A stretch of DNA of 64,000 bases from Dasypus novemcinctus (lineage: Eukaryota > Chordata > Mammalia > Cingulata > Dasypodidae): assembly GCF_030445035.2 (NCBI RefSeq), contig NC_080690.1, forward strand, positions 35,614,796-35,678,795. Reading direction: 5' to 3'. How positions within the stretch are numbered: the first letter of the stretch is position 1; every line of letters begins with the position of its first letter. A model generated the notes under the pieces. It saw nothing but the letters and a program-made list of their open reading frames with translations, was not told the DNA's origin and did not search any database. The position numbers were made by a program, and so were the translations under genes. Positions 35,762 to 46,500 of this stretch are shown piece after piece.

Positions 35762-37245
35762 TTTTTATTTATTTTTTATTTTTAAAGAAGCTTTAGATTA
35801 CATAAATGTTACATAAAAAAATAGGGCTTACCATATGCCCCACCCCTTCTCCCTTTCACACTTTTCCTCATTAACAGTATCTTTCATTAGTGTGGTACAT
35901 TTATTACAATTGAACACATAATGAAGCATTGCTACCAACCAGGGACTATAGTTTACATTATGTTTACACTCTGCCCCACACTATTTTATATTATGAAAAA
36001 ACATATAATGGCTTGTATCCATCATTGCAATGATATGCAGAACAATTCCAATGTCCCCAAAATCCCCCCATGTTACACATATTCTTCCCTCTCCCTCCCC
36101 CCAGAACTTCTGAAGGCCACTGCCTTTATATCAATGATAAAAAGTTCTTCCATTGCTAGAATAATAATGTCTATAATTGATTAATAATGTCTACTTTAGT
36201 CCATTGTTCATTCCCCAATCTTGAGGATTTGGGGATGGTGATGCCCACTCTGTTTCTAACTGAGAGGGGACTTAGATCCCATGGGGAAGATGGATGGAAT
36301 TATCTTGCTTGCAGTTGCAGACACTCTCTGTTCCTTGGGATGGGCATTGTCCATTATCATATCCTTGTTAATTGTCCTGGGTGAGTCCAATGAACTGGAA
36401 AGTAGGTGTTGCAGCTCTGCTGAGATTCAGGGCTCAACTGGCACATGAACAGACCAAAGATTTTTAAGTCTCCAGAACATATATTTTAAAAGTATAGTGC
36501 TAATTATAGGTTCAAATGAAAGGGGCAGAAGAGCCTTCTGTAGGAAACTATAAATGAGTCTAATTCTGTTACACTCTTTCATGCTTTGGAGCATAAATTC
36601 CAAAGCACGACCCACTGATAGGGTGCCAAATTCCTGAGCTTGTCTGCCCTGTTTATAGTGACTAGATGTCTCTAGAGCCCTCAGGAGCCCCACTGTTTGA
36701 AGCACTGTTTCCTATGGTAGTCAATGAGATCCTGCTGAGATGTGCATAAGCGTAACCTCTGGAGTACCTCCCCACTCACTTTGTAATCTTTTAGCCATAA
36801 AAACTCATTTTATTAATATTTCCCCCGTTTGGTCTAGGTCTTTTTCCACAAACATTGCTAGTTGGCACTTAGTAATAATCCCTTGGTGTCAGGGAGGCTC
36901 ATTCCCAGGAGTCATGTCCCATGCTAGCGGGAGGGTAGTACATTTATATGCTGAGTTTGGCTTAGAGAGAGGCCACATTTGAGCAATAAGGAGACTTTCA
37001 TGAGGTAACTCTTAGGCAATGTATAATATTAGGCTAAGTTTTATATTCACAAGGAAATCATCAATATCAAGGGCCTGTCTTCCTTCACTAGGCACTGCCC
37101 ATGTACTTGGGCAATTCTTGCCATTCTGCTAGAGAATGTAACAGGATTCCCCAGGATGGGAATTCAAATATTCTTTTGGTTATCATGTGAGTCTTTACCC
37201 ACCAAGACAATGCCCCATGAACACTTGAACATATCCATATGTATT
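35762..37245 (-). mobile_element. 5'-truncated L1, 3'UTR only
   Basis: Collinear with the 3'UTR at 9650-11080: 'agtgtggtacatttattaca', 'gattggggatggtgat'-type text near 36220, 'gaactggaaagtaggtgttg', 'caggagtcatgtcccatgc' and 'tatgctgagtttggcttaga'. It keeps the whole 3'UTR and stops near the ORF2 border. A-rich at the low end. A possible degenerate TSD is 'caggtaaccctctcc' (35747) versus 'caggtacagccctcccc' (37258). More diverged than the other two copies. Confidence 0.9.
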
Positions 37246-38284
37246 AAAGGCATGCCCCAGGTACAGCCCTCCCCACACATCCCCCCATCACTGACACCCC
37301 ACACCAGTGATCCTCCCCTGCTGTAATTGTGACCCTTCTGTGATCAGAAGTTCTCTACTTTTTATGGAGGGGCTGACCTCTGAGTCTTGATTTTCACACC
37401 ATTACTGGCTTCACATGTTATTCTGGGGAATAATATGCTGCATGTTCAAGTGCCTTTTGGGGGCCAGATGCCAGCAGGATTCGCTGTCTGCCTCTCTTTC
37501 TCTTTGACCACCCACACAGTGAGTGGCCACCAAAGATAGGGTCTGCCCTCATGTGTTTTAACTACCTTACCTTGTTCTCCAGCACAGGGAACAAGTTTCA
37601 TGGAGTATCCTGGATTTAACCTCATACTTACAGGCAGCTGGGTCTCAGCCTCCTGGGGCCCCAGGCATGGCCAGGCATTGAATGGGCCTCCTCCTTGAGG
37701 CCCTACACAACCCTATCTCCCTAAGGTCTCTTCCCAACACTCCTTGACATAGCACCTGCCCAAATGTGCCCCATTCCCATCGCCATCCACCCCACGGTAT
37801 CTGGTTCAGGGCACCAATTTCCACTGTCATTAGATAGACTCATTCACACTTCTGGCAACAGTTGACTTAGAGGATTAGTTCTCTCAGGGTCAACTGCATT
37901 TCAACAGGGAACAATGTCAAAAGAGGAATGAATTTTAACTTGTTCTAGAGGCCTAGTCACAGTGATGGGAACACTGGTATGTGTGTGCCACATAGAGAAA
38001 CATGTTAGAGGGGCTTTTCAAGAACCTGGCAGGATGCCATCTCTTGAGAAGAAAGAACTTTCTTGTACTATACTGTTTCAACTCCAGATCTATTGGGCTT
38101 GATGGCAGGAGACAATGTGTCCTGTGTTAGCAGTGCCAGTGCTTATTTAACTTTGGGCAAATCCCTTCCCTTTGAGTCTTGGTTTTCTTATTGGGGAAAA
38201 TGACTTAGTTGATCCAGATCAGTTACTTTCAAAGGAAATCTTACGTAGCATCTTAATATATAGAACTAGGTAGGAGTCTAAATT
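37246..38284. other. unannotated non-coding stretch
   Basis: Nothing recognised. Locally C-rich around 37260-37320. Confidence 0.45.
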
Positions 38285-38887
38285 TGTGGCAGACATAATT
38301 CCAAGGTATCCCCCATGATCTCTACTCTCTGATGTTATACCCCTTTGTAATCCTTCCCCTTGACTGCAAGTAGAACCTGTAGTTTGCTTCTAGATGATAG
38401 AAGATGGCAAAGGTGAAGAGATTTTTCAGATGTAATTAAGGTTCCTTGATCAATTGGCTTTGAGTTAATAAAAAGAGAAATTATCCTGGGTGGGCCTGAC
38501 CTAATCAGGCAACCCCTTTAAAAAGACAAGAAACAGCAGCAGGCATTGTCTTGTTGTCCTGGAAGAAGCAAATAGCCATGCTGTAACCTGCCTATGAAGG
38601 GGGCCATGTGGTAGGCCCTGAGGGTGGCTTCTAGGAGCTCAGTGACCTTGGCTGACACCAGTAAGAACACGGAGACCTCATGACTGAAGAAACTCTTCTG
38701 CCGACAACCTGAAAAAGCTTGGAAGGGGATCCCAACTCCAAATGAGACCCCAGTCTTGTGACTTGTGAGACCCAGCACAGAATTGGACTTTTGAACCAGT
38801 TCATCTTTTGAACCTGAGATGATAAAGGTACCTTGGTTTAAACTGCTAAGTTTGTGCAAGGTGTCATGTAGCAATAGAAAGGTAACA
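38285..38887 (+). mobile_element. MLT1-like MaLR LTR
   Basis: Starts 'tgtggcagacataattccaa'. It includes 'cctttgtaatccttcccctt', 'agatggcaaaggtgaagag', 'ctcagtgaccttggctgaca', 'cttggaaggggatcccaact' and 'ctgctaagtttgtgcaagg', and ends 'agcaatagaaaggtaaca'. At about 600 bp it is a full LTR. No TSD seen. Confidence 0.92.
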
Positions 38888-38932
38888 CAAAGTCCAAATG
38901 CAACATTTTGTTTTTAAAAATCAATTAAGGAG

Positions 38933-39286
38933 AAGCAGATATGGCTCAAATGATAGGGCTTCTACCTATCATGGGAGGACCTGGGTTCTATTTCTGGGGC
39001 CTCCTGGTGAAAAAGAAAGAGAAAATGTGCTTGTGTGGTGAGCCAGTGTTTGCGTGGTGAGCCGAGTGCGTGCGCAGTGAGCTGAGTGCCCACACAGTGA
39101 GCCAGTGTCTGAGCAAGTGAGTCACACAGCAAGATGATGACACAACAAAAGAGAGACAAAGGGGAAAGTCAAGGTGAAGTGCAGCAGAGACCAGGAACTG
39201 AGGTGGCACAGGTGACAGGGACTCTCTCCATATTAGAGGTACCCAGGATCAAATCCCAGTGAATCCTAGAGGAGAGGAAAAAAAAG
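38933..39286 (+). mobile_element. dimeric tRNA SINE
   Basis: Perfect 12-bp TSD TCAATTAAGGAG (38921-38932 and 39287-39298). The first tRNA-like unit has box A TGGCTCAAATG (38942-38952) and a weak box B (38984-38994). The middle, 39030-39125, is about four ~20-bp near-repeats of 'gtgagccagtg' type. The second tRNA-like unit has box A TGGCACAGGTG (39204-39214) and box B GGATCAAATCC (39246-39256), followed by an A8-type tail. Same family as 12173-12609. Confidence 0.93.
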
Positions 39287-39298
39287 TCAATTAAGGAG

Positions 39299-40120
39299 TA
39301 TAATAAGGTTCCTCTGACAGGGCCCTTCCCTACTTGAAATTAGAAATGATGGATGACAAAAAAAGCTGTGTTTCAGTCTCAGCATTCGTTTGTCTTGCCT
39401 ATTGTTGTGTCAAGAGTATCCAGATTCTCTCAGATAAGTGGTATTATTAACTCAATTTGCAATCTCTGGGTGTCGTCAATTATATAGAGCTGGCAAGAGA
39501 AGCTAAACTTCAGTGTCTGTCCCAGAATGATTTTTTCTTGGCAGTACAAGTTAATGTTTGAGGGTCCCTGGTGTACTAAATTTGGTATCCAAAGTCTTGA
39601 GAGTTAAAGGATTTTTTTTTAAATGACAGTTTTAAAAATAACTAGAACTAAATTTTAAAAAGAATTTTAAATCAAATATTTGGGAAATCCCTGAAGGATT
39701 TCCACCATACTCCAGAGCTGCAGAAAACACAGACTCAAGATCCCAACACTGGTTATTTACCCCAGGAACTTCTAGCTGCACAGTTTTTATTGATTTGAAT
39801 AAAAGCAAGCATGACTAACTGCCTTCTTTCACAGACTTTTGTGACCTTTCATAACCTTGTAGACACATACACCTATGTGCAAGTGAGGTTTAATATATGC
39901 TTGTGTATATGTGTATATATCTGAAATACATGTGTTTATATTGGAGAATATAATTGTTTACTGTATTTACATTAAGTTTTAATCCTCTGTTTAATTTACA
40001 TTTTGTCTTTGGTGGAGGAGACCTTCTCACCAAGTAGGCCAAAGAGGGCTGGTATCTGTTAAGGCCGCCCTGGGAATGTCAGTCCATTTAACAAAGACGC
40101 ACAGTGTAAGAGATGGGCTA
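39299..40120. other. unannotated non-coding stretch
   Basis: No repeat recognised. AT-rich, with an A/T-only-like patch at 39605-39690. Confidence 0.45.
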
Positions 40121-40124
40121 GGAC

Positions 40125-40350
40125 AGGGTTTCTCATCCTCAGCACTATTGGCATTTGGGGTTGGATAATTCTTTGTTGTGAACGTTATCCTGTGCGTCTA
40201 GGGTATTTGTTTAGCAACATTCCTGGTCTCTACTTACTAATGCCAGTAGCACCCCTCACCCCCCATAACAAGCTGTGACAATTGAGAACGTCCCCAGACA
40301 CTGTTCAATGTTCCCTTGTGGGGCAAAATCATCCCTAAGTAAGATCCACG
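40125..40350 (-). mobile_element. MER20 hAT MITE (antisense)
   Basis: 'gggtttctcatcctcagcac', 'tattggcatttggggttgg', 'ataattctttgttgtgaacg', 'tgccagtagcacccctcacc' and 'ggggcaaaatcatccctaag'. Full-length order. Confidence 0.92.
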
Positions 40351-40489
40351 GGTCTAGAAGAAATCAAGCGTCAGGCATATAGCAGCTGTTCGGGTAATAA
40401 CTTATGGCCTTTTCTTAGACTCCTGCCACATGACAGTCTTTGGGCATCTTCAGTCCTCTCAAGCAGGAAAATTTTGTAGAGCCATAGAA

Positions 40490-40640
40490 TTTAGTAGCTA
40501 TAATCCAGAAATACAAAAATTTCAAAAATTCCAATTCCGAAAATGGGGAGACAGAGTACTCAGAGAAGGGAAGGGTTTTGCACAGGGACACACAGTGAGA
40601 CAGGACCTGGGATTTGAACTGATGGTGGACCGGCTCCTGC
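40490..40640 (-). repeat. MIR fragment (antisense)
   Basis: 'gaaaatggggagacagagta', 'cacagggacacacagtgaga' and 'gacctgggatttgaactgat' resemble the reversed MIR core and box B region. A short (AC)n stretch follows at 40678-40691. Confidence 0.7.
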
Positions 40641-40784
40641 ATCTCTTCTCTCTCTCTGACAGACATGCGCGCTTGCGCACACACACACACCAACCTCTCC
40701 CTGTCCCTTCCAGGAGTTTGCATGGATAGGGGCAAACACAAATTTAAGACACGAAGGGAGGCACTGTTCCATTGACTAATCAAA

Positions 40785-41165
40785 TACACATAAAAGCTCT
40801 TTCTGAACTATAATTACGTTTGTTCGCTCCTTGGTTTGATTTATTTTTTATTTTAATTGCTAGCCCTGCTCCACCATGATGCTAATAGAAATGTTATTGC
40901 AGCCAATATGCACTAAAATGATGTCTAAAGATTATTAATGAGAGCAATAAGAAGGTGTCTTCATAATAAGTCAGCATTAAAGGAGTAATTCATTTTACCT
41001 GATGTAATTGGATTGTAGCGTTTCAATAGCCTGGGACTTCCTCCTAATTGGGATTAGCCGCGGCTTCCTCCTTTTAGGGGAACATTTAACTCTTCCTCTC
41101 CTACTTTTCAGTTTTTTTATGAAGTCATTAAACGTGAACTCTTGGACGTTTCTGGAAAGGGAGCC
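40785..41165. promoter_or_regulatory. candidate conserved non-coding element
   Basis: Unique AT-rich sequence dense in homeodomain-like cores: CTATAATTACG (40809), AGATTATTAATGAG (40930), TGTAATTGGATTG (41003), CCTAATTGGGATTAG (41043) and a bicoid/OTX-type GGATTAGCCGCGG (41051). No repeat traces. Adjacent to the polypyrimidine tract and CpG cluster. Enhancer role is inferred. Confidence 0.5.
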
Positions 41166-41235
41166 AAGGTCTGAGTGGATGGGGGGAGGGGGGCGGGAGC
41201 GCTAAGGGCACTGATGGCCACAGACTGAAAAATCT

Positions 41236-41490
41236 AGTCCTCCCTCCTCTCTGCTTCCCCTCTCCACTCCCTTGCCCCCTTCTGATCCTCCTCCCCTCCT
41301 CCTGTTCCCCCTCTTCTCCCTCTCCCCCTTCCCTCCCTCTCCGTCTTCCTCCCGTCTCCTCTCCCTCCTCCGCGGCCCCCCTGCCGCCCCTCCCCTCTCT
41401 CCCCTCTGCCTGCTGTGCTCCTCCCTCCACCCCAGCTCCTCAGCTCTACCTGCTCCTCCTGCTCCTCAGGCCTTTCTCTCCCTTCCTGAG
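41236..41490 (+). repeat. polypyrimidine tract (C/T-rich)
   Basis: A long strand-asymmetric run. 41239-41373 is nearly all C and T with about ten purines. It loosens to CTC-rich text to 41490. Purine/pyrimidine strands of this length can form triplex (H-DNA) structures. Frames read through it are low-complexity Pro/Ser or Glu/Gly/Arg and are not genes. Confidence 0.9.
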
Positions 41491-41670
41491 CCTGGGTCTT
41501 GGAGCCCGGGGTGCGGAGGTGAGGCCAGACGCGCGTTGCGAGGGACGCAGTGCAGGCAGCGGCCGCCGGGAGAGGTGGCACCTGTGGGGCAGGAGGAAGG
41601 TCACCCCTGCCTAGGCCTTGTCGGTGCCGGGACGCAGAACAGGCGTGTCGTGGGCGCTAGTTTATGTGTC
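41490..41670. promoter_or_regulatory. short CpG cluster
   Basis: About 15 CpGs in 180 bp, including 'gacgcgcgttgcgagggacg' and 'cagcggccgccgggag' (a NotI-type site). Too short for a classical CpG island, but stands out from the methylation-depleted surroundings. Could mark an unannotated promoter or simply a GC-rich relic. Confidence 0.4.
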
Positions 41671-41674
41671 CAAA

Positions 41675-42455
41675 TCCCTGTGCAAAAGCTAGAATTATCC
41701 TAGTTTTTCCAGAAATCAGGGCTCAGGGGCAAAAATCCTGACACCTCCTTTGCCCTGCCCTGCTACGCCACGCAGTGAGGCAAAAGCATTGGGGCAGATG
41801 GCCCCAAATTGTAGACTAAGTCATGCAGGAAAGGATTTTAGCAGGTGCAGGGACTAGGAAGATTTATTTAGTAGTTATTTAATTACTTCGAAGTGAATTT
41901 AAAGGAAACGAGTACTAGCACATCAGACCCTTTGAATGCAAATTTACTGGGGTGTAAAAGTGAGTCAAGGCTGGGAAAAGTACTAAGTGAATATTCTGTG
42001 TACTCTAAAGCAGGGGCGCCATGGCTCTCCAGCCGAGGCCTGTGGACAACCTGCCCGGATCAGCCCCCTTTCTCAGCTGCAGGCAACAGAAACGGACTCC
42101 ACCTGATTTAAGGAGCAGGGCGTTACTGGAAGGCTCTTGGCCTGCTTTGGCAGCATGGAGAAACCGGCTTGGCTGGCGGCCCAGAAGACGACAGGCAGAA
42201 ATCCAGGACAGCGCCACCGAGACCTGGGTCAGCACCGCAGCCTGGGCTCCGGCTTCCACGGCCAGAACACGCTGCCCACTCCGAGCCCCACTTGGCGTTG
42301 GAAGACTGGGTGGAACACCCATCACCCTGGGTAGAGGTCGTCCAGCCGTGCTCCAACCTCCAGGGCAGCTGGGAACGCCCTGCTCCAGCCGTGTTACCCC
42401 TTCCAGTGAGACGCGCCTTCTGCCTCTTCTGGGAATCAGATGGTGAAGAATTAAT
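41675..42455. other. unannotated GC-rich stretch
   Basis: Frames of 141-179 codons at 42005-42544 overlap on both strands, a sign of GC-rich non-coding DNA. Around 42080 'caggcaacagaaacggactc' hints at an old interspersed repeat. No exon supported. Confidence 0.4.
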
Positions 42456-42459
42456 TCCT

Positions 42460-42900
42460 GATCTAGGAACCCTTGGCATTTTAAAAAATTATTATTAGTG
42501 AGGAACCCAAAGACCTTTAGCTTAGATAGGTTATATCTATTCATAGTTACTATGTTAGAAAGGTAAAATGGGAAGGATTTAGTTAATTATTGAAAAATAA
42601 CAACAATGAACCTGTTACATGTTTACGTAAATAATAGTGAGGAACGCGGCCTCGTTCTCCATGTTTGCGCGTCTCTTTACTGTCTGGGTTAACAGAACAT
42701 GGCTGGATTCTCCAGTCTGCTTCTGCAGTCAGTGTATTGTAACATTACACATCGCATAGCCTCTGGGAAACTCCCGGGTGTGCTCCTAAGAGAATGAGAG
42801 TAAGAGACAAGTGATGCTGTAGTGGGATGAAAATAGTGGCTAGGTGTCAGGGAATTCCCACGGGGTTCCCAGGTCTCACTTTGAGAACCACTGCCCTGCC
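42460..42900. mobile_element. hAT (Charlie-type) MITE relic
   Basis: 'aggaacccaaagacctttag' with 'gataggttatatctattcat' at one side, 'tcagtgtattgtaacattac' and 'gagaatgagagtaagagaca' in the middle, and the hAT end 'tttgagaaccactgccct'. This follows a common Charlie-group non-autonomous element read in antisense. Confidence 0.7.
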
Positions 42901-42904
42901 ACGC

Positions 42905-43585
42905 AAAGAAAGTACATACTGTCAGACAAGGACCACCACGTAGGCCATGTCCTCTGAGCCATGACCTTCGTGAGCCTGAGCTCCTCGTGCCTCTGTCCAG
43001 GGAACGTGGGCAGAGCTTCTGCAGGACGTGGCCTGGCCCCATCAGGGAGCATTGCCCTGAGCACTTGATACCCCACGAATGCTGGGAGGAAGCTCGGTCT
43101 TCATTTGCTGCAGCCCTACTGTGTGCAGGGCACAGAATTAGATCCTGGGGCAGAATGATCGACGTGGCGCTGTCCTTCCCCTCCCGGTGTCTCAGAGCAA
43201 ACAATCAGGCCCCCCACAGGGTGGAACAGGGGGTGCTCTGGGAGCCCTAGGGGGAGCAGCTCCTTGTGGCTCCACCCTCTCTGTACTCTCCTACCCGCAG
43301 GGAAGGCAGCTTAGGGAAAACACCTGCCAGCTTGGCCCCAGGGCTTTTTCTGGCAGTGAGGACTAACCCACCAGCTCAGGGATGTGGGAGGACACGTCGT
43401 GCCTGGGTAGCAGTCTCAACCAGTGGCCGACACAGGAGTGATACCAGGGGTCCCGGTCCCCCTGCCGGGCTAATGCTGAAGGGTTCCCTGAGGCACCCAG
43501 GGGACCCCCGCTCAGTCTTCACTGGTCCTTCCCTTCCCTGGCTCACCACTCCCCTCCCCTGCTGGCACTTCCTGGGACCATCTCC
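42905..43585. other. unannotated GC-rich stretch
   Basis: Nothing recognised. The frames here (up to 171 codons) cross the hAT relic or each other. Confidence 0.45.
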
Positions 43586-43589
43586 CAAA

Positions 43590-43805
43590 CAAATTCTTTG
43601 CAGTTGGACCTTTATCTCAGGATCTGCTCCAGGAGATACTCAAATAGCTTCTCGAATTCTCCAGCACAGCATCAATCTCAGTTTGCCATGGCACATCTGT
43701 GTGATTATTTGTTTAATGTCTCCCCACTAGGCTGCAAGCTCCCTGGCGAGGGAACCACAACTCTTTTGTTCATTTTTGAACCATCAGTACTTAGCACAGC
43801 TCTTG
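43590..43805 (+). mobile_element. L2 LINE 3' end
   Basis: 'ctaggctgcaagctccctgg', 'aaccacaactcttttgttca' and 'catcagtacttagcacagct' are the L2 3' end. The part before 43690 is less certain. Confidence 0.65.
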
Positions 43806-43894
43806 AGATGGAGCCGTCCCTTGGGGGAAAATATCCTTTCTCGCCATATTCCAGCTCTCCTAGAACTCCAGCCACCACTGCCAATGATGTGTGG

Positions 43895-44135
43895 TTTCTA
43901 ATTCAGGGGTTGGCAAACTTTTTCCATAAAGGCTCCTACTGTAAATACTTTTGGTTTACTGGCCGTATATCCTCTGTCACAACTATTCAGCTCCGTCTTT
44001 GTATCGTGAAAGGAGCCACAGACAATGCAAAAACAAACGGGCTAGCCTGTGTTCCAATAAAACCTTACTCACAAAAACAGACAAGCCGAACTTGGCCTGT
44101 GGGCCATAGCTTGCTGACGGCTAGTCTAGGACAGA
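43895..44135 (+). mobile_element. hAT-type MITE ('ttggcaaactttttc' family)
   Basis: 'ggggttggcaaactttttcc', 'tactgtaaatacttttggtt', 'ttccaataaaaccttactca' and 'gggccatagcttgctgacgg' give a near-complete copy of a common eutherian MITE with matching ends. A second copy lies at 56985-57265. Confidence 0.88.
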
Positions 44136-44139
44136 AGTG

Positions 44140-44790
44140 CTAATTCCTTTATGATTTAAAGTATTCTGCTCAGTTGTTGCGGTGGACACACGTCTTGATG
44201 CTCTTGCCGCTCCCAGGAGCCCCGCCTCTCCCCTGCCTCAGTGTCCCTGGGGCTCTTCTGAGCAGGAAGCAGACCTCCCGAGGGCCGTGGCTGCACCCCT
44301 TTCCCACCTGGCTGCCCTGGGGCACCGGCGGCTGTATCTTTGTTTGGGGGCTTGGGGCCGGGGGCCTCCCTTGCAGGCCCTCCCAGCCCTGCCTTGGCTC
44401 CTATGGGGCTGAGAACACCTCTTCCATCTCCCCGGGGCTGCCGCTGTTCACGCTGAGGTCACCTTGCCCCTTCCCTGGCAGCCTCTTTGCGGGACTGTTG
44501 ACAAGTTCCTCATCCCCCACGGGAACTCTGGATCCACAGCGCTGTGCGTGGGAGCGGAGGGGACCCAGCCTGCTGAGCTGGGCCCCTCTGAACTCATCTC
44601 ATGGTGTCACTGCCATTCTATCGAGTTGCTCCCACCGTGGCACAGGGCCACCCCGTTCAATGATTTTTCTCTGATTTCCAAATGGGAGCGCCAGACCTCC
44701 CAAATCCTCCTTTCCCCTCAATCCAACACCCCCACCTCTGGGATTTTGGTCCAGAGGGACCAATATCTTGTATCTTCTTCTCCAGAGTAG
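44140..44790. other. unannotated GC-rich stretch
   Basis: No repeat recognised. A 166-codon frame at 44174-44674 is Pro/Leu/Gly-rich, overlaps frames in other phases and lacks any family motif. Confidence 0.4.
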
Positions 44791-44794
44791 CATC

Positions 44795-44960
44795 GTGGCT
44801 GACGGCATGTTCTCTGGAACCAACGGCCCTGGCTTCAAAGCCAGCCAGATCTTTAACTGGTCAGTGCTTCAGTTACCTCATCTATAGAATGGCATAACAA
44901 TTTTAAGTACCCTGAAGCTTGCTATAAAAATTAAATTAATTCATATACATAAGGCACATA
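44795..44960 (+). repeat. MIR SINE
   Basis: 'cttcagttacctcatctata', 'gaatggcataacaatttta' and 'tcatatacataaggcaca' mark the core and 3' part. Confidence 0.85.
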
Positions 44961-44964
44961 GGAC

Positions 44965-45325
44965 TTTTGTATATGTTAATTAGTACGTATAAATACGTTT
45001 CCATGCATCAGTCAATCACGTCAAGTGCCTGGCACACACACGGTCAGCCCTCCATGTATGCCCTCCCCCTCTTCTGCCTTTGCTCCCCCTTCCTGTCCGA
45101 CAGGGACCCTTCCCTTCTTGTGCTCCTCCCTGCTCTTGGAGCCGTCGTGGTGGGGCGGCTGCAGGGGAGCATGGCTGATGGGAGAGGGAACATGCAAAAC
45201 TCTGTTGCTCAGATATTCTTTTGAATCATTCCCATTGTGTTTTAGTACACCAGGCAGTAGGCTGTTCATCAGGAAGTCAGAAATGTTTAGTCACAGGCGT
45301 GGCTCCTGTCCTCCTACAGTTCACT
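44965..45325. other. unannotated non-coding stretch
   Basis: Nothing recognised. Confidence 0.45.
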
Positions 45326-45329
45326 TTTC

Positions 45330-45545
45330 AGTGCTGGAAACTGGACAGAGAGACCAAGTTCAAGTCCTGGCTCTGACCTTTACTACCTGTGAGACCCGAA
45401 CATGTTGCTTTTCCTCGAAGCCTCAGGTTACTCACCTGCACACTGGAATAATAACAGAAGCTACCTCAAGACATGCTGTGGACATAAGACAATGAATGTA
45501 AAAGGTCCAGTGGACGGTCCACGCATAATAGACACCAAATAATTT
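45330..45545 (+). repeat. MIR SINE
   Basis: 'ttcaagtcctggctctgacc', 'gttactcacctgcacactgg' and 'aataataacagaagctacct' in MIR order, ending near the 'cgcataatagacaccaaat' tail. Confidence 0.9.
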
Positions 45546-45549
45546 GATG

Positions 45550-46235
45550 AATAAGTTGAACAGTCTCTGATGGTTAAACCTGATTGTGTAAATAGACTGC
45601 CCTGGTGCTGTGAGCAGGATAAGTGTAGCTTCTCAAATGCGGGTAGAACTACAAACACGACGGGATGATCAACCGCTGAATCAGTACCACGCGCTTCTGT
45701 TACAGGGGAGGAAGCTGGAGCGACCCAGATGTCAGAGCTGGGCTTAGAAGTAAGGTCCCTGCCTCAGGGAGGTTAATCCAGCCTGGGACCCAGGGGTGTG
45801 AGGGAAATCATCTTGGTCCCTGAGCACAGAGAGGACAGAGGCAGTCTGTCTATCTCGTGGCCGTGTATTTAGGAAGAAAAACAGGAATTAGTGTTTGGGA
45901 CCATCAAGATGCCACAGAGGTCTGACTGTCAGGCCAAGCCCGGGCCCTGCCCAGAAAGCTGCTGCCAGGATGAGGGAGCATGTGGTGGGCCAGGCCAGGG
46001 CGTGTGTGATGGGGCTTTGCTTCCCCCTGTTTTCCGTCTACCTGGGGTGTCTATGACGGCTTCTCTCTGGGGTCTGGCTGGGTGAGGGGTGGGGCGGGGT
46101 TGGGGCTTTGGGGTCATGGGGCCTCCACCCTGAGAGGTGCTTCGTTCTTAGGGGGTGGCCGCAGGGGACAGCAGTGTCTGAGTTGGGAATACGCATAAGG
46201 AAGCGGTGCTCCCCCCTCCACGCCCCTCCTCACTG
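45550..46235. other. unannotated non-coding stretch
   Basis: Nothing recognised. A possible MIR core remnant 'aggggaggaagctggagc' lies at 45704. Confidence 0.4.
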
Positions 46236-46239
46236 CCCC

Positions 46240-46500
46240 TGCTGTGATGCTGAGCCTCGGATTGTCCCGCTATTGATCCCCCCCCCGCCCCCGCCTCCCC
46301 CCATAATGAACTGTAACAACAGCTCCATTACTCTGTGCTCGCCCATTGGCCAAGGATAATACAGAACCAGCCAGCGTGCACGGGTCTCTCAGGATCGATT
46401 TCCCTACTCAGATTACTTGTTACGAAAGAATAGAGCTGTCTTCCCCGTAATTGAACAAGTTAACTCCTTGTCTCATAAAATGTGAGCCTGTATTGATTGG
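46240..46500. promoter_or_regulatory. candidate conserved non-coding element
   Basis: Begins with a C-rich run (46278-46302), then unique sequence. It has a reversed CCAAT box GCCCATTGGCC (46343), CCGTAATTGAAC (46446) and TGTATTGATTGGCTG (46491, HOX/PBX or CCAAT-like), plus kept CpGs ('ttacgaaagaatag' at 46421). No repeat traces. Confidence 0.4.

Noticed and set aside
39030..39125. Repeat-spacer pattern that could be mistaken for a CRISPR array
   Set aside because: The ~20-bp units are tandem near-repeats without unique spacers and lie inside a mammalian SINE.
41128..41581. Glu/Gly/Arg-rich minus-strand frames
   Set aside because: They are translations of the polypyrimidine tract; low complexity on both strands.
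42005..42544. Overlapping open frames of 141-179 codons on both strands
   Set aside because: GC-rich DNA produces long frames in several phases at once. There are no family motifs, no splice-site context, and part overlaps a repeat.
42689..43204. 171-codon minus-strand frame
   Set aside because: Its C-terminal half lies in the hAT relic ending at 42900, and there is no motif.
43598..44143. 181-codon plus-strand frame
   Set aside because: It runs through an L2 end and a hAT MITE, both recognisable at the DNA level, so the frame is accidental.
44174..44674. 166-codon plus-strand frame as a possible exon
   Set aside because: Pro/Leu-rich with overlapping frames in other phases; no splice signals or motif support it.
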